The notes beneath the pieces were generated by a model, which did no database searches, had not been told where the DNA came from, and was given only the letters and a program-made list of their open reading frames with translations. DNA of 64,000 bases, from NCBI RefSeq assembly GCF_000826645.1, contig NZ_JXJP01000003.1:124001-188000 (forward strand), given 5' to 3'. Shown one piece after another: positions 11,101 through 19,470 of the stretch (its first letter is position 1; each line of letters starts with the position of its first letter). This DNA comes from Psychroserpens mesophilus (lineage in GTDB: Bacteria; Bacteroidota; Bacteroidia; Flavobacteriales; Flavobacteriaceae). The position numbers and the translations under genes were made by a program.

Positions 11101-11273
11101 TCGAAAGACTCAATATATTTTTGAATCTTTTCTTCCATTTGCTCTTCTTGCTCAACAAATTCTGGATTTTGGCGAAGTAATTCTCTTTGGCTGTCAAATC
11201 CACATTCTTGTGCAAAAGACAAATAACCAAAGCATAAAAATACTAAGGCTACAAAATAAGTAAAGGATTTCAT
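8127..11273 (-). CDS. Secreted M43-like zinc metalloprotease with GEVED and type IX sorting domains
   Basis: 1048-residue secreted protein. Residues 1-21 are a signal peptide ending in SFAQ. The pappalysin-like catalytic domain carries zinc ligands in HEAGHYFHLYH at residues 244-254, a Met-turn NIMSYY some 70 residues later and several paired Cys. The usual Gly of the HExxHxxGxxH signature is His. Residues of roughly 375-510 form a GEVED domain (IDWNDDGDFDD). The rest is a beta-rich region ending in a type A T9SS C-terminal domain (LYDIQGRVV, LSAGVYIVQL, basic end KTQKLVIK). It should cross the outer membrane through the type IX system and be released or attached. Substrate cannot be told. 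It stands alone between the his operon and truA. Confidence 0.9.
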   Translation of the reverse strand: MKSFTYFVALVFLCFGYLSFAQECGFDSQRELLRQNPEFVEQEEQMEEKIQKYIESFESQNRSGNMQNRMGGVITIPVVVHVLHLGESVGTGTNISDAQIQSSIDNLNDFYRGLTAASPIDFEIQFALAQRDQNCLATTGINRIDASGVPNYSSDGVSFLGPGADETTLKDLSRWPETDYFNVWIVTEIDGNNGGGGFQGYANFYNGNPYEGSVMMYSVFGYDPTNANPSWPLNFARDNSTVVHEAGHYFHLYHTFQGDDANGDGVSDQCPDDSDVGTNGDGCADTVPHQRETSTCPTTNFCDSGNPWADNNTINNIMSYYWCTDLMTNDQKTRVRGAMEGTAIANSKGDEPVDPTYSSPVSACNNNATSTFSSGIVGVELNGVAFTSFSSGSDGGNIDNSGNCSNYFEIDASTSNTVNVTMFPVNWQQLGVWIDWNDDGDFDDEAEQQYLANDLAEDTTTPVLLTYPTAIPYGDYVRIRLISELDDRYGGVSLIDSACYTSLVTGQSEDYTIYIQPSAGPTIYTYNNGWSPSDPTGVALATDMINVVAGDITLTANTQCDELTIEAGASVTINSGVTMTTTTVELNSSSSQFSSMIVNGTLTGTVNYNRYAAQVGPVGSNDLISAPLSGQSFGTFETSNPNLPASGTLRAFAVYNTVTGAYENYDAVANSATTMNSGQGYRTASTDGSSLTFTGTVLSSDVLNVPISDAEPGNAWNLIGNPYASYIDFSEFFSVNQSQFDSASAYQAIYGYDGDASNGWTVWNQATIYDKAITELIAPGQAFFVKAKSTGGLVDFTTTMRRTGNADDFISGRSAENINIVLSKISLISTTNNAYTDIYFIDGTTRGLDHGFDAGSYQGAAGEFSIFTNLVEDNEGLDMAIQSLPFNDFNDVVIPLGVNAVANGEMTISINDASSLPPSVNVYLEDTVANTLTLLSSTDYTFTPAGNLTGTGRFFLRYSADTLSSLESQLETVLIYSNHSTKELIIKGQLTENSIATLYDIQGRVVLNKNLNVSNTVNTINVHDLSAGVYIVQLSDGNTTKTQKLVIK

Positions 11274-11375
11274 AATGATGATTTTAGTTGACTATTTGTT
11301 TCAAATATAATCCAATTCAATTAAAAACAATCAAGAAAAAAGGTTAATTCATCGTGTAACTGTAAAAGGCAGCAG

Positions 11376-11972
11376 TTAATTGTGTCTTTTATGTAGTACT
11401 TGGACTACATTTTCTAATTGAAATTCTTTTGCTTGCAATAAAATTAAAAAGTGAAATAACAAATCGGCACTTTCATTTAAAAACAAATCATCATTAGAAT
11501 CTTTAGCTTCGATGACAACTTCAATAGCTTCCTCTCCTACTTTTTGTGCAATTTTATTAATACCTTCAGAAAATAATGATGCTACATAGGAATCTTCATT
11601 TGAGGGATTAATTTTCCTATCATTAATAATACCTTCCAGTTTGGATAAAAAGCCATAATTCGAAGAATTGTCCTCATTCCAGCAGGTGTCTGAGCCTGTG
11701 TGACAAGTTGAGCCTTGAGGGTCGACCATAATTAACAGTGTATCATTGTCACAATCTAATTTCATACTTACCAGATTGAGAACATTACCACTTTCTTCAC
11801 CTTTAGTCCATAAACGCTGTTTCGTTCTACTAAAAAACGTCACCAAATTAGTCTCCAGAGTTGTCTTTAAAGCCTCCTCATTCATATATCCTAACATCAG
11901 CACCTTGTAACTAGTTGCATCCTGAATAATAGCTGGAACAAGTCCGTTATTTTTATTAAAATCTATAGTCAT
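11376..11972 (-). CDS. hisIE: Bifunctional phosphoribosyl-AMP cyclohydrolase / phosphoribosyl-ATP pyrophosphatase
   Basis: Second and third steps of histidine synthesis in one chain. The HisI half (1-110) has LMLGYMNEEAL, FFSRTKQRLW and the zinc-binding CDNDTLL and CHTGSDTCW; the HisE half (115-198) has EDSYVASLF and the helix KVGEEAIEVVIEAK with its acidic metal ligands. I chose the ATG at 11972 (198 residues); a longer frame to 12011 adds 13 non-family residues and would begin inside the hisF-proximal spacer. Last gene of the his operon, 46 bp after hisF. Confidence 0.96.
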   Translation of the reverse strand: MTIDFNKNNGLVPAIIQDATSYKVLMLGYMNEEALKTTLETNLVTFFSRTKQRLWTKGEESGNVLNLVSMKLDCDNDTLLIMVDPQGSTCHTGSDTCWNEDNSSNYGFLSKLEGIINDRKINPSNEDSYVASLFSEGINKIAQKVGEEAIEVVIEAKDSNDDLFLNESADLLFHFLILLQAKEFQLENVVQVLHKRHN

Positions 11973-12018
11973 ATCGTAATTAATTATGAGTTGCCAAATT
12001 AAATTCAGCATGTCAAAC

Positions 12019-12774
12019 TTAAAGCCTGACCTCGATATTTTGTTTTCTTAATTCGTGTTTTAAATCTGAAATTTCAATCTCACCAAAGTGAAACACGCTA
12101 GCAGCAAGTGCAGCATCAGCATTTCCGTTTTTGAAGGCATCAATGAAATGTTGAACGCTTCCAGCTCCTCCTGATGCAATAACTGGGATGTTAACCATTT
12201 CTGACAGTTTTGCCAAAGCCTTATTAGCAAACCCATGTTTTGTGCCATCATTATTCATAGAAGTAAAGAGAATTTCACCAGCACCACGTTGTTCAACTTC
12301 TTTTGCCCAATCAAATAACCTTAAGTTTGTGGGAATACTTCCTCCGGCTAAATGAACAAACCATTCATCCTCAATTTGTTTGGCATCTATAGCAACCACA
12401 ATGCATTGATTACCGAATTTATTAGATAATTCATTAATCAATTGCGGACGTTTAACAGCACTGGAATTAATAGAGACTTTATCTGCACCACAATGTAATA
12501 AGTCATCGACGTCTTCAATAGATGAGATGCCGCCTCCAACTGTAAAAGGAATATTAATATGTTCAGCAACTTTTAAAACCATATTGTGCATGGTTTTACG
12601 TTGTTCTAATGTTGCAGATATATCAAGAAACACCAATTCGTCGGCTCCTTTTGCCGCATACTGCTTTGCTAATTCTACGGGATCACCAGCATCACGCAAA
12701 CCAACAAAGTTGACTCCTTTTACGGTTCTCCCATTTTTAATATCTAGGCAAGGAATAATTCGTTTTGTTAGCAT
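12019..12774 (-). CDS. hisF: Imidazole glycerol phosphate synthase cyclase subunit
   Basis: TIM-barrel subunit that joins PRFAR with ammonia supplied by HisH to give imidazole glycerol phosphate and AICAR. Catalytic Asp of [12 protein letters not shown] at the N-terminus, GGGISS, the second catalytic Asp in [10 protein letters not shown], and ASGGAGS. 251 residues, standard. Three bases separate it from hisA upstream. Confidence 0.97.
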   Translation of the reverse strand: MLTKRIIPCLDIKNGRTVKGVNFVGLRDAGDPVELAKQYAAKGADELVFLDISATLEQRKTMHNMVLKVAEHINIPFTVGGGISSIEDVDDLLHCGADKVSINSSAVKRPQLINELSNKFGNQCIVVAIDAKQIEDEWFVHLAGGSIPTNLRLFDWAKEVEQRGAGEILFTSMNNDGTKHGFANKALAKLSEMVNIPVIASGGAGSVQHFIDAFKNGNADAALAASVFHFGEIEISDLKHELRKQNIEVRL

Positions 12775-12777
12775 AAT

Positions 12778-13494
12778 TTAAGAATAGGTTTCTAGATCTC
12801 TAAGTCTGATATGACCTTCATAAAGCGCTTTTCCAATAATAGCAGCTTCACATCCCAAATCTTCCAAAGCATTTAAATCACTTAATGAAGTTACTCCTCC
12901 AGATGCGATTAATTTGATATCACGTGATTCTGTTAAAATACGTTTGTATAATTCAAATGAAGGTCCTTCAAGCATACCATCTTTTGATATATCTGTACAG
13001 ATTACATATTTAATTCCTTTCTTTTCATACGATTTAATAAAAGGAATGACCTCTTTGTCACTTTCTTCCTGCCAGCCACTAACGGCAATCTTTTCGTGTT
13101 TACAATCTGCACCAAGAATAATTTTGACAGCACCATATTTTGAGAGCCATCCTTCAAACGTTTTAGGATGTTTTAAGGCAATACTTCCACCTGTGATTTG
13201 TTTTGCACCGGAATTAAATGCGATGTGTAAATCTTCATCAGATTTTAAACCACCACCAAAATCTATTTTCAGTGACGTTTTAGATGTTATTTGTTCCAGA
13301 ACTTTGTAGTTAACTATATGCTGAGCCTTTGCGCCATCTAAGTCTACCAAATGGAGGTATTGAATACCTGCACCTTCAAACTCTTTAGCGACCTCAAGAG
13401 GGTTTTCATTATAAATTTTTTTTGTATTGTAATCACCTTTTCTCAGACGAACACATTTTCCGTCCATAATATCTATTGCTGGAATAATTCTCAT
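12778..13494 (-). CDS. hisA: ProFAR isomerase (phosphoribosylformimino-5-aminoimidazole carboxamide ribotide isomerase)
   Basis: Amadori rearrangement of ProFAR to PRFAR; TIM barrel homologous to his[19 protein letters not shown] at the N-terminus carries the first catalytic Asp, and [10 protein letters not shown] the second; phosphate-binding GGGLKS and IASGGV loops are present. 238 residues. Its start overlaps the end of hisH by four bases, consistent with translational coupling. Confidence 0.97.
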   Translation of the reverse strand: MRIIPAIDIMDGKCVRLRKGDYNTKKIYNENPLEVAKEFEGAGIQYLHLVDLDGAKAQHIVNYKVLEQITSKTSLKIDFGGGLKSDEDLHIAFNSGAKQITGGSIALKHPKTFEGWLSKYGAVKIILGADCKHEKIAVSGWQEESDKEVIPFIKSYEKKGIKYVICTDISKDGMLEGPSFELYKRILTESRDIKLIASGGVTSLSDLNALEDLGCEAAIIGKALYEGHIRLRDLETYS

Positions 13495-14072
13495 AATTCT
13501 AAAAAGTTTTTTAATAGCTGTTCTCCTGCAGTACTACTTTTTTCTGGATGAAATTGCACACCGTAAAAGTTGTTGTGTTTCAAAGCCGATGCATATTCAA
13601 ATTCATAATCAGATGTTGAAATTGCTTCATAACATTTTTCAGCATAATAACTGTGTACAAGATACATGTATTCGTTTTCATTAATGCTTTTAAACAGATC
13701 TGATTTTAAATTTTTAATAGTATTCCAACCTATGTGTGGCACTTTAACCTTATTGGAAAAACGTTTTACATTGACATCAAAAATTCCTAATCCGTTAGTA
13801 TTACCCTCTTCAGTATAATTACACAACAATTGCATACCTAAACAAATTCCAAGAACAGGTTGTTTTAATTGTGGAATAAGTGTGTCTAATTTGTTTGTTT
13901 TCAACATTTTCATTGCCGAACTTGCTTCGCCAACACCAGGAAAAATAATGTTATCTGCCGTTTTAATAATTTCAGTATCGTTTGAAAGTATGGTTTCCAC
14001 ACCTAGCCTCTTAAAAGCAAACTCCAAACTTTTGATGTTGCCTGCACCATAATTGATGATAACTGTGTTCAT
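13491..14072 (-). CDS. hisH: Imidazole glycerol phosphate synthase glutaminase subunit
   Basis: Class I glutamine amidotransferase giving ammonia to HisF. The nucleophile lies in [12 protein letters not shown], the catalytic His and Glu in GVQFHPEKS near the C-terminus, and the N-terminus [10 protein letters not shown] is typical. 193 residues, standard. It abuts hisB (one shared base) and overlaps hisA. Confidence 0.97.
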   Translation of the reverse strand: MNTVIINYGAGNIKSLEFAFKRLGVETILSNDTEIIKTADNIIFPGVGEASSAMKMLKTNKLDTLIPQLKQPVLGICLGMQLLCNYTEEGNTNGLGIFDVNVKRFSNKVKVPHIGWNTIKNLKSDLFKSINENEYMYLVHSYYAEKCYEAISTSDYEFEYASALKHNNFYGVQFHPEKSSTAGEQLLKNFLEL

Positions 14073-15205
14073 TATAGCATGCCTTTAGTTGATGGTAAAA
14101 TCATTTTTTCAACATCGCGTTTCACAGCCATTTTTATGGCTTTGGCAAAGGCCTTAAAAATAGCTTCAATTTTATGATGCTCGTTGGAGCCTTCTGCTTT
14201 GATATTAAGGTTGCATTTTGCACCATCAGTAAATGATTTGAAAAAGTGAAAAAACATTTCTGTAGGCATTTTACCAATCATTTCGCGTTTGAACTCTGCT
14301 TCCCAAACTAACCAATTTCGGCCTCCAAAATCAATAGCAACCTGAGCTAAACAATCGTCCATAGGCAAAGAAAAGCCATAACGTTCAATACCTAACTTAT
14401 TTCCTAAAGTACTAGCAAATACTTCACCTAGAGCGATTGCAGTATCTTCAATTGTGTGGTGTTCGTCAACTTCTAAGTCACCAATGACATTAATTTCTAA
14501 ATCTAAATGGCCATGACGTGCAATTTGATCTAACATGTGATCAAAAAAGGCAAGACCTGTATTGATATTGCTCTTTCCTGTTCCGTCGAGATTTAAAGCG
14601 ATTTTAATTTTAGTTTCATTCGTATTTCGTTCAATACTTCCAGTTCTAACATCGGTCTTTAGAAACTTGTAAATAACCTCCCAATCATTACTCTCCAAAG
14701 CAATTACATTATTTAAGGTTTCTCGTTTTACAGTAATTTCATCAGTACCCAAATTTGTATTATCATTAATAAAAATACCTTTAGATCCTAGATTCTTTGC
14801 AAGCTCAATATCTGTTAATCGATCACCAATAACAAAAGAATTAGCTAAATCGTAGTTTGATGAAAAATACTTTGTTAATAATCCTGTATTAGGTTTTCTC
14901 GTTGGTGCATTATCTTTAGCAAACGTTCTATCTATGAATTGCTCTTTAAAAGAAATTCCTTCGCTTTCAAAAGTTTTTATAATGAAATTATGTACTGGCC
15001 AAAAATTGGTTTCAGGATAAACATTTGTTCCTAAACCATCTTGATTGGTAATCATCACGATTTCAAAATCCAATTCATTAGTGATTTTACTTAAGTATTG
15101 AAAGACTTTGGGATAAAATTCTAGCTTTTCAAATGAATCGATTTGTTCATCTGCAGGCTCTTTGATTAAAGTGCCGTCTCTGTCTATAAATAATACGCGT
15201 TTCAT
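14072..15205 (-). CDS. hisB: Bifunctional histidinol-phosphatase / imidazoleglycerol-phosphate dehydratase
   Basis: Two enzymes in one 377-residue chain, as in enterobacteria. The N-terminal HAD phosphatase (about 1-165) has [16 protein letters not shown] and FVIGDRLTD; it lacks an obvious full set of the zinc-loop Cys of the E. coli enzyme. The C-terminal dehydratase (about 190-377) has [27 protein letters not shown] and a second HH motif (NEHHKIE) that bind manganese. It overlaps hisC by four bases. Confidence 0.96.
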   Translation of the reverse strand: MKRVLFIDRDGTLIKEPADEQIDSFEKLEFYPKVFQYLSKITNELDFEIVMITNQDGLGTNVYPETNFWPVHNFIIKTFESEGISFKEQFIDRTFAKDNAPTRKPNTGLLTKYFSSNYDLANSFVIGDRLTDIELAKNLGSKGIFINDNTNLGTDEITVKRETLNNVIALESNDWEVIYKFLKTDVRTGSIERNTNETKIKIALNLDGTGKSNINTGLAFFDHMLDQIARHGHLDLEINVIGDLEVDEHHTIEDTAIALGEVFASTLGNKLGIERYGFSLPMDDCLAQVAIDFGGRNWLVWEAEFKREMIGKMPTEMFFHFFKSFTDGAKCNLNIKAEGSNEHHKIEAIFKAFAKAIKMAVKRDVEKMILPSTKGML

Positions 15206-16248
15206 TGTAGTTGTTTTAGTGCTGTAATTAAGTTATTATTTTCTCGTTCGGTACCAACAGTAAATCTGAGGCAGTTCTGACATAATGGTTGATTTGTCCT
15301 ATTTCTCACCACAATTCCTTTTTCAATAAGTTGAAAATAACGTGTATTCGCATCATCTACTTTTACTAAAATGAAATTAGCATCTGATGGATATACAAAT
15401 TCTATAAAGTTAATTGCCGTTAATTCTGCTAGTAAGTGCTTTCGTTGCTGAAGTATGTGCTGAATGTCTTCTGAAACCTTTTCAGGTTGAGACAATCTTT
15501 CTAAAGCTTTTCGTTGTGTTAATTCATTCACGTTATAAGGTGGTTTGATTTTATTCAACACAGCAATAATTTCTTCAGAAGCAAAACAAATCCCCAAACG
15601 AATTCCAGCCATGCCATAGGCTTTAGATAAAGTTTGTGTTACAATTAAATTTGGAAACTCATGAAGTTTCTTTACCCAGCTTTCTTCAGTTGAAAAATCA
15701 ATGTAAGCTTCATCAATAACTACGATTCCTTTAAATTTAGAAATTAAAGTCGTGATTGATTCTACATTAAAACTATTGGCTGTTGGGTTATTTGGAGAGC
15801 ACAAAAATAAAAGTTTAGTTTGATCATTTTGTGCTTCTAAGATTGCATCTACTTTGGGTTGAAAGAGAGAGTTCAATTCAACTTTTTTAATAGCAATAGC
15901 ATTAAGATTTGCCAAAACTTCATACATACCATATGTTGGTGGTGTCGTAATGATTTGATTGGTATTAGGTTCACAAAAAGCTCTAAAAATTAAATCTAAT
16001 ATTTCGTCACTCCCATTTCCCAAAAGAATCTGTTTTTCTGAAACTTGTTTCAAAAGACTTAATCGTGTTTTAAGAGTTTTCTGTTGTGGATCTGGATAGC
16101 GGTTAACTCCATTTTCGAATGGATTCTCGTTAGCATCAAGAAACACCATCTCGCCTGAAATATCTTTGTATTCATCACGAGCTGAAGCATAAGGTTTTAG
16201 ATTTAATACGTTGCTTCTTACATATGTATTAAGATTGAAATTCTTCAT
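15202..16248 (-). CDS. hisC: Histidinol-phosphate aminotransferase
   Basis: PLP-dependent class I/II aminotransferase converting imidazole acetol phosphate to histidinol phosphate. [11 protein letters not shown] near the N-terminus, [23 protein letters not shown] and the PLP-Lys segment [16 protein letters not shown] are all present. 348 residues. Overlaps both neighbours by four bases. Confidence 0.97.
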   Translation of the reverse strand: MKNFNLNTYVRSNVLNLKPYASARDEYKDISGEMVFLDANENPFENGVNRYPDPQQKTLKTRLSLLKQVSEKQILLGNGSDEILDLIFRAFCEPNTNQIITTPPTYGMYEVLANLNAIAIKKVELNSLFQPKVDAILEAQNDQTKLLFLCSPNNPTANSFNVESITTLISKFKGIVVIDEAYIDFSTEESWVKKLHEFPNLIVTQTLSKAYGMAGIRLGICFASEEIIAVLNKIKPPYNVNELTQRKALERLSQPEKVSEDIQHILQQRKHLLAELTAINFIEFVYPSDANFILVKVDDANTRYFQLIEKGIVVRNRTNQPLCQNCLRFTVGTERENNNLITALKQLQ

Positions 16249-17531
16249 GATTCTAAATCTTTTAATCGTATTGAAACTGCATTTTTATGGGCTTGCAAGC
16301 CTTCTGCTTCAGCCATAATTTCTATGGTATTTCCTATGTTTTTTAGTCCTTCTTTTGTTATCTTCTGAAACGTAATACTTTTTGTGAAACTGTCTAGGTT
16401 TACACCAGAATAGGCTTTACTAAATCCATTTGTTGGTAACGTGTGATTCGTGCCTGATGCATAATCTCCAGCGCTTTCAGGTGTGTAATTTCCAATAAAG
16501 ACCGAACCAGCATTTTGAATATTATTAATATAGAAGTCTTCATTTTTAGTACAAATGATAAAATGTTCAGGTGCATATTCATTAATCATGTCCATGGCTA
16601 CTTGATTCGATTCTACATATATTAGCTTTGAATTATCAATAGCTTGTTGTGCCATTATGCGTCTTGGTAATTCCTGAAGCTGTATTTCAATTTCAGCTGC
16701 AACAGAAGCTAATAAGGTTTTTGATGTTGTAACCAATATAACTTGACTATCTGCACCATGTTCTGCTTGGCTTAATAAATCTGAAGCCACAAATTCGGGT
16801 TTAGCAGAGTCATCAGCAACAATCAATAATTCGCTCGGACCAGCAGGCATATCAATGGCAACACCGTATTTAGTTGCTAATTGTTTTGCTACTGTTACAA
16901 ATTGGTTTCCTGGTCCGTAAATTTTGTACACCTGCGGAAATGTCTTGGTTCCAAAAGTAAGTCCAGCAATGGCTTGAATACCACCAGATTTAATGATTTT
17001 TGTGACACCACATAGTTGTGCCGTATAAAGAATTTCGTTTGCAATCTTTCCTTGTTTATTAGGTGGAGAACATAATACAATATCCTTACAGCCTGCAATT
17101 TGTGCTGGAACGGCTAGCATTAGTACTGTTGAGAATAAAGGTGCCGTTCCACCAGGTATGTATAATCCGACTTTCTGAATAGGGCGTTTTTCCTGCCAGC
17201 ATTCAATTCCTTCAGACGTTTGCACTAATACACGTTCTGTTTGTTGAGCCGTATGGAAGCGTTCTATATTTGATTTTGCTGTTTGAATTGCCTTTTTTAA
17301 ATCTGCTGAAACAAGATTTGAAGCTTTCTCTATTTCTTCTTCGGAAACTTCAGTGTTGTCTAACAAAACACCATCAAATAATTCTGTATATTTTGAAATG
17401 GCTTCGTCGCCTCTTCGTTGTACATCATTAAATATAGCGTTAACAGTTTCTTCAATATTTTCAACCGTTTGTGTTGGTCGCTTTAAAATAGCTGACCATT
17501 CGTTTTTATTTGGATTTAAATAGGTTTTCAT
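16245..17531 (-). CDS. hisD: Histidinol dehydrogenase
   Basis: Zinc-dependent NAD enzyme for the last two oxidations, histidinol to histidine. YIPGGTAPLFSTVLM, the signature YGPGNQFVTVAK, DMPAGPSE and SQAEHGADSQ with zinc and catalytic residues, and the C-terminal SAGDYASGTNHTLPT are present. 428 residues, standard. Shares one base with hisG and four with hisC. Confidence 0.97.
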   Translation of the reverse strand: MKTYLNPNKNEWSAILKRPTQTVENIEETVNAIFNDVQRRGDEAISKYTELFDGVLLDNTEVSEEEIEKASNLVSADLKKAIQTAKSNIERFHTAQQTERVLVQTSEGIECWQEKRPIQKVGLYIPGGTAPLFSTVLMLAVPAQIAGCKDIVLCSPPNKQGKIANEILYTAQLCGVTKIIKSGGIQAIAGLTFGTKTFPQVYKIYGPGNQFVTVAKQLATKYGVAIDMPAGPSELLIVADDSAKPEFVASDLLSQAEHGADSQVILVTTSKTLLASVAAEIEIQLQELPRRIMAQQAIDNSKLIYVESNQVAMDMINEYAPEHFIICTKNEDFYINNIQNAGSVFIGNYTPESAGDYASGTNHTLPTNGFSKAYSGVNLDSFTKSITFQKITKEGLKNIGNTIEIMAEAEGLQAHKNAVSIRLKDLES

Positions 17532-18388
17532 TACAATACCATGTTTTCAATTGGACAAACTAATATACCTTCTGCGCCATGTTGTTTCAATTCATCGATG
17601 ACTTCCCAAAACTCATTCTTATTAATAACAGAATGTAATGAACTCCAACCTTCTTTTGCAAGTGGTAATAGAGTTGGACTGTTCATTCCAGGAAGAATAT
17701 TTATAATTGCTTCCAGTTTGTCATTTGGTGCATTAAGTAACACGTATTTGTTTCGCCTTCCTCTTAAAACCGATTGTAATCTAAACTGAAGCTTATTTAA
17801 AATATCTTGATTTTCAGAACTTATTAAAGGAGAAACAGCAAGTACTGCTTGAGATTTTAGTAAAACTTCAACTTCTTTTAATCCATTTTTAAATAGCGTA
17901 CTTCCACTTGATACAATATCAACAATGGCGTCAGCCAGTCCAATATTAGGTGCAATTTCAACGGAACCATTAATGATGTGCAAATTAGCACTCACCTTAT
18001 TTTGATTTAAGAACTGATTGACGGTATTTGGATAAGAAGTTGCGATACGCTTGCCTTCTAAATCTTTGATAGATTTATATTTTGAAGATTTAGGAACTGC
18101 TACTGACACTTTACACGACGAAAAGCCGAGTTTTTCAATAACAGAAATACCATTACCTTTTTCTATAAGCACATTTTCTCCAATGATAGCAGCATCGACT
18201 ACACCATCTTTTAAATACTGTGGAATATCTCCATTTCTAAGGTAAAACACTTCTAAAGGAAAGTTTTTAGCAGATGCTTTTAATTGATCTTTTCCATTGT
18301 CAATAGAAATTCCTACGTCTTGAAGAATTTTCATTGAATCGTCGTGTAGTCTTCCCGATTTTTGAACAGCAATTTTTAATTTACTCAT
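17531..18388 (-). CDS. hisG: ATP phosphoribosyltransferase (long form)
   Basis: First and feedback-controlled step of histidine synthesis, joining ATP and PRPP. The catalytic domain (about 1-210) has KIAVQKSGRL at the start, DAAIIGENVL and the PRPP-binding DIVSSGSTL. The C-terminal domain (about 215-285) is the ACT-like regulatory domain of the long form, so no HisZ partner is needed. 285 residues. First structural gene of the operon; its mRNA leader carries the attenuator described separately. Confidence 0.97.
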   Translation of the reverse strand: MSKLKIAVQKSGRLHDDSMKILQDVGISIDNGKDQLKASAKNFPLEVFYLRNGDIPQYLKDGVVDAAIIGENVLIEKGNGISVIEKLGFSSCKVSVAVPKSSKYKSIKDLEGKRIATSYPNTVNQFLNQNKVSANLHIINGSVEIAPNIGLADAIVDIVSSGSTLFKNGLKEVEVLLKSQAVLAVSPLISSENQDILNKLQFRLQSVLRGRRNKYVLLNAPNDKLEAIINILPGMNSPTLLPLAKEGWSSLHSVINKNEFWEVIDELKQHGAEGILVCPIENMVL

Positions 18389-18449
18389 GTTTTCTTTTTA
18401 TTAAGTTTGAGTAAATCTTTAGAGTTGAAATTCCTACATGTGAAGGAAT

Positions 18450-18480
18450 AAAAAAACCGCTTGATTTACTCAAACGGTTT
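18450..18480 (-). terminator. Attenuator terminator of the his operon
   Basis: On the minus strand an 11-bp stem (AAACCGTTTGA with TCAAGCGGTTT, one G-U pair), a 5-nt loop GTAAA and seven T. It lies between hisL and hisG, so it can only control hisG transcription. Confidence 0.88.
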
Positions 18481-18510
18481 TAAAATATCTTGATTTTATT
18501 CAATACATTC

Positions 18511-18567
18511 TCATCTCGCTTGAGCGCTAGTATGAAAATGATGATGATGTAGTTGAATAAAAGTCAT
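18511..18567 (-). CDS. hisL: His operon leader peptide (five His codons in six)
   Basis: Eighteen-residue ORF, MTFIQLHHHHFHTSAQAR, starting with ATG at 18567 and ending with TGA at 18511. Four successive CAT codons, TTT, then CAT make it a sensor of charged tRNA-His. It lies 122 nt upstream of hisG and just before the alternative RNA hairpins, as in HisL of enteric bacteria, although the peptide sequence itself is unrelated. Confidence 0.88.
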   Translation of the reverse strand: MTFIQLHHHHFHTSAQAR

Positions 18568-18645
18568 TTGTTAAATATTAATAAACAAAGTTTGCAAATT
18601 ATAATTTAGAAATCCTAATAATTGGTTACTAAATTTTTGTTAACA

Positions 18646-19458
18646 CTATTGATTACCCAAAATTATTGGCATTCCCGATTCTCCTGAACCAATAATAATG
18701 GTTTTACTATTTGGTGATTCTGAAAGTTTTACAGTCGCTTCAATACCTTTGTCTTGAAGAATTTTATCTGTTAAAGATGCACTTAAAATTCGATTGGCAT
18801 CTGCTTTACCTTGGGCTTCAATAATCACTTTTTCAGCTTCCTTTTTAGCGGTTACTAATCTAAATTCGTATTCTAAAGATTCTTGTTCTTGTTTAAGTTT
18901 ACGTTCAATAGCTTCTTTAATTGTTGGAGGTAAGGTCACGTCTCTAATTAAAATGTTGTTTAATTGAATGTATTGAGGCTCTACAATTTTTTTTGTTTCC
19001 TCAAAAATCTCATCTTGTATAGCATCACGTTTACTTGAATATAATTGTTCTGGAGTATATCGTCCAACGACACTACGAGCAGCACTTCGAATTGCAGGCT
19101 GTAAAACTCTGCTGATATATTCTTTACCTTTTTCTTTATGCAGTCTGCTTAAGTTTTTATAATCAGGTTGATAAAGTACAGATGCATCTAGCTTGATATC
19201 TAGTCCGTTTGAAGACAATACTGACATTTTTTCTGGTAATTCTTGTTGTCTAACCTCATAATCAATAACACTGTTCCAAGGCGCAACAAAGTTAATACCT
19301 TCACCAAGAGGCTCGCTCTCAGGATCAACACCACCTCCTAATTGATACAAAACTCCTGCATGACCAGAATCTATTGTGACTACTGATTTAAATAAAAGTA
19401 TTAGAACGGCGAGAATAACAAGTATTGTGATCACGCCTCCTTTAGGTAATTTTTCCAT
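18646..19458 (-). CDS. Prohibitin-like SPFH/Band 7 membrane protein
   Basis: 270 residues: one N-terminal transmembrane helix (about 9-27), an SPFH domain starting at VTIDSGHAGVLYQLGG, a coiled coil of Lys/Glu-rich helices (about 185-225) and a hydrophobic tail ending in SGMPIILGNQ. This is the prohibitin layout. Such proteins form ring or cage scaffolds in the membrane that control proteases such as FtsH. It is the last gene of the fabG-VOC-VWA-prohibitin group, 12 bp after the VWA protein. Confidence 0.88.
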   Translation of the reverse strand: MEKLPKGGVITILVILAVLILLFKSVVTIDSGHAGVLYQLGGGVDPESEPLGEGINFVAPWNSVIDYEVRQQELPEKMSVLSSNGLDIKLDASVLYQPDYKNLSRLHKEKGKEYISRVLQPAIRSAARSVVGRYTPEQLYSSKRDAIQDEIFEETKKIVEPQYIQLNNILIRDVTLPPTIKEAIERKLKQEQESLEYEFRLVTAKKEAEKVIIEAQGKADANRILSASLTDKILQDKGIEATVKLSESPNSKTIIIGSGESGMPIILGNQ

Positions 19459-19470
19459 AGTTTTTGTTTT

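Larger units (their letters stand above)
18405..18567 (-). promoter_or_regulatory. Histidine-operon attenuator region (leader peptide, antiterminator, terminator)
   Basis: The hisG 5' leader has the parts of a ribosome-mediated attenuator. The His-rich leader ORF ends at 18511. An arm GCTCAAGCG (18517-18525), in its last codons, can pair with CGTTTGAGT in the 5' arm of the terminator (18469-18477; two G-U pairs), giving the antiterminator. The competing terminator is at 18450-18480. A further perfect 10-bp pairing, TTTTATTCAA (18553-18562) with TTGAATAAAA (18494-18503), encloses the His codons. Stalling on His codons would leave the arm free and favour read-through; translation to the stop codon would cover it and favour termination. 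The alternative pairings are seen in the sequence; the mechanism is inferred from enteric his and trp operons. Confidence 0.85.
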
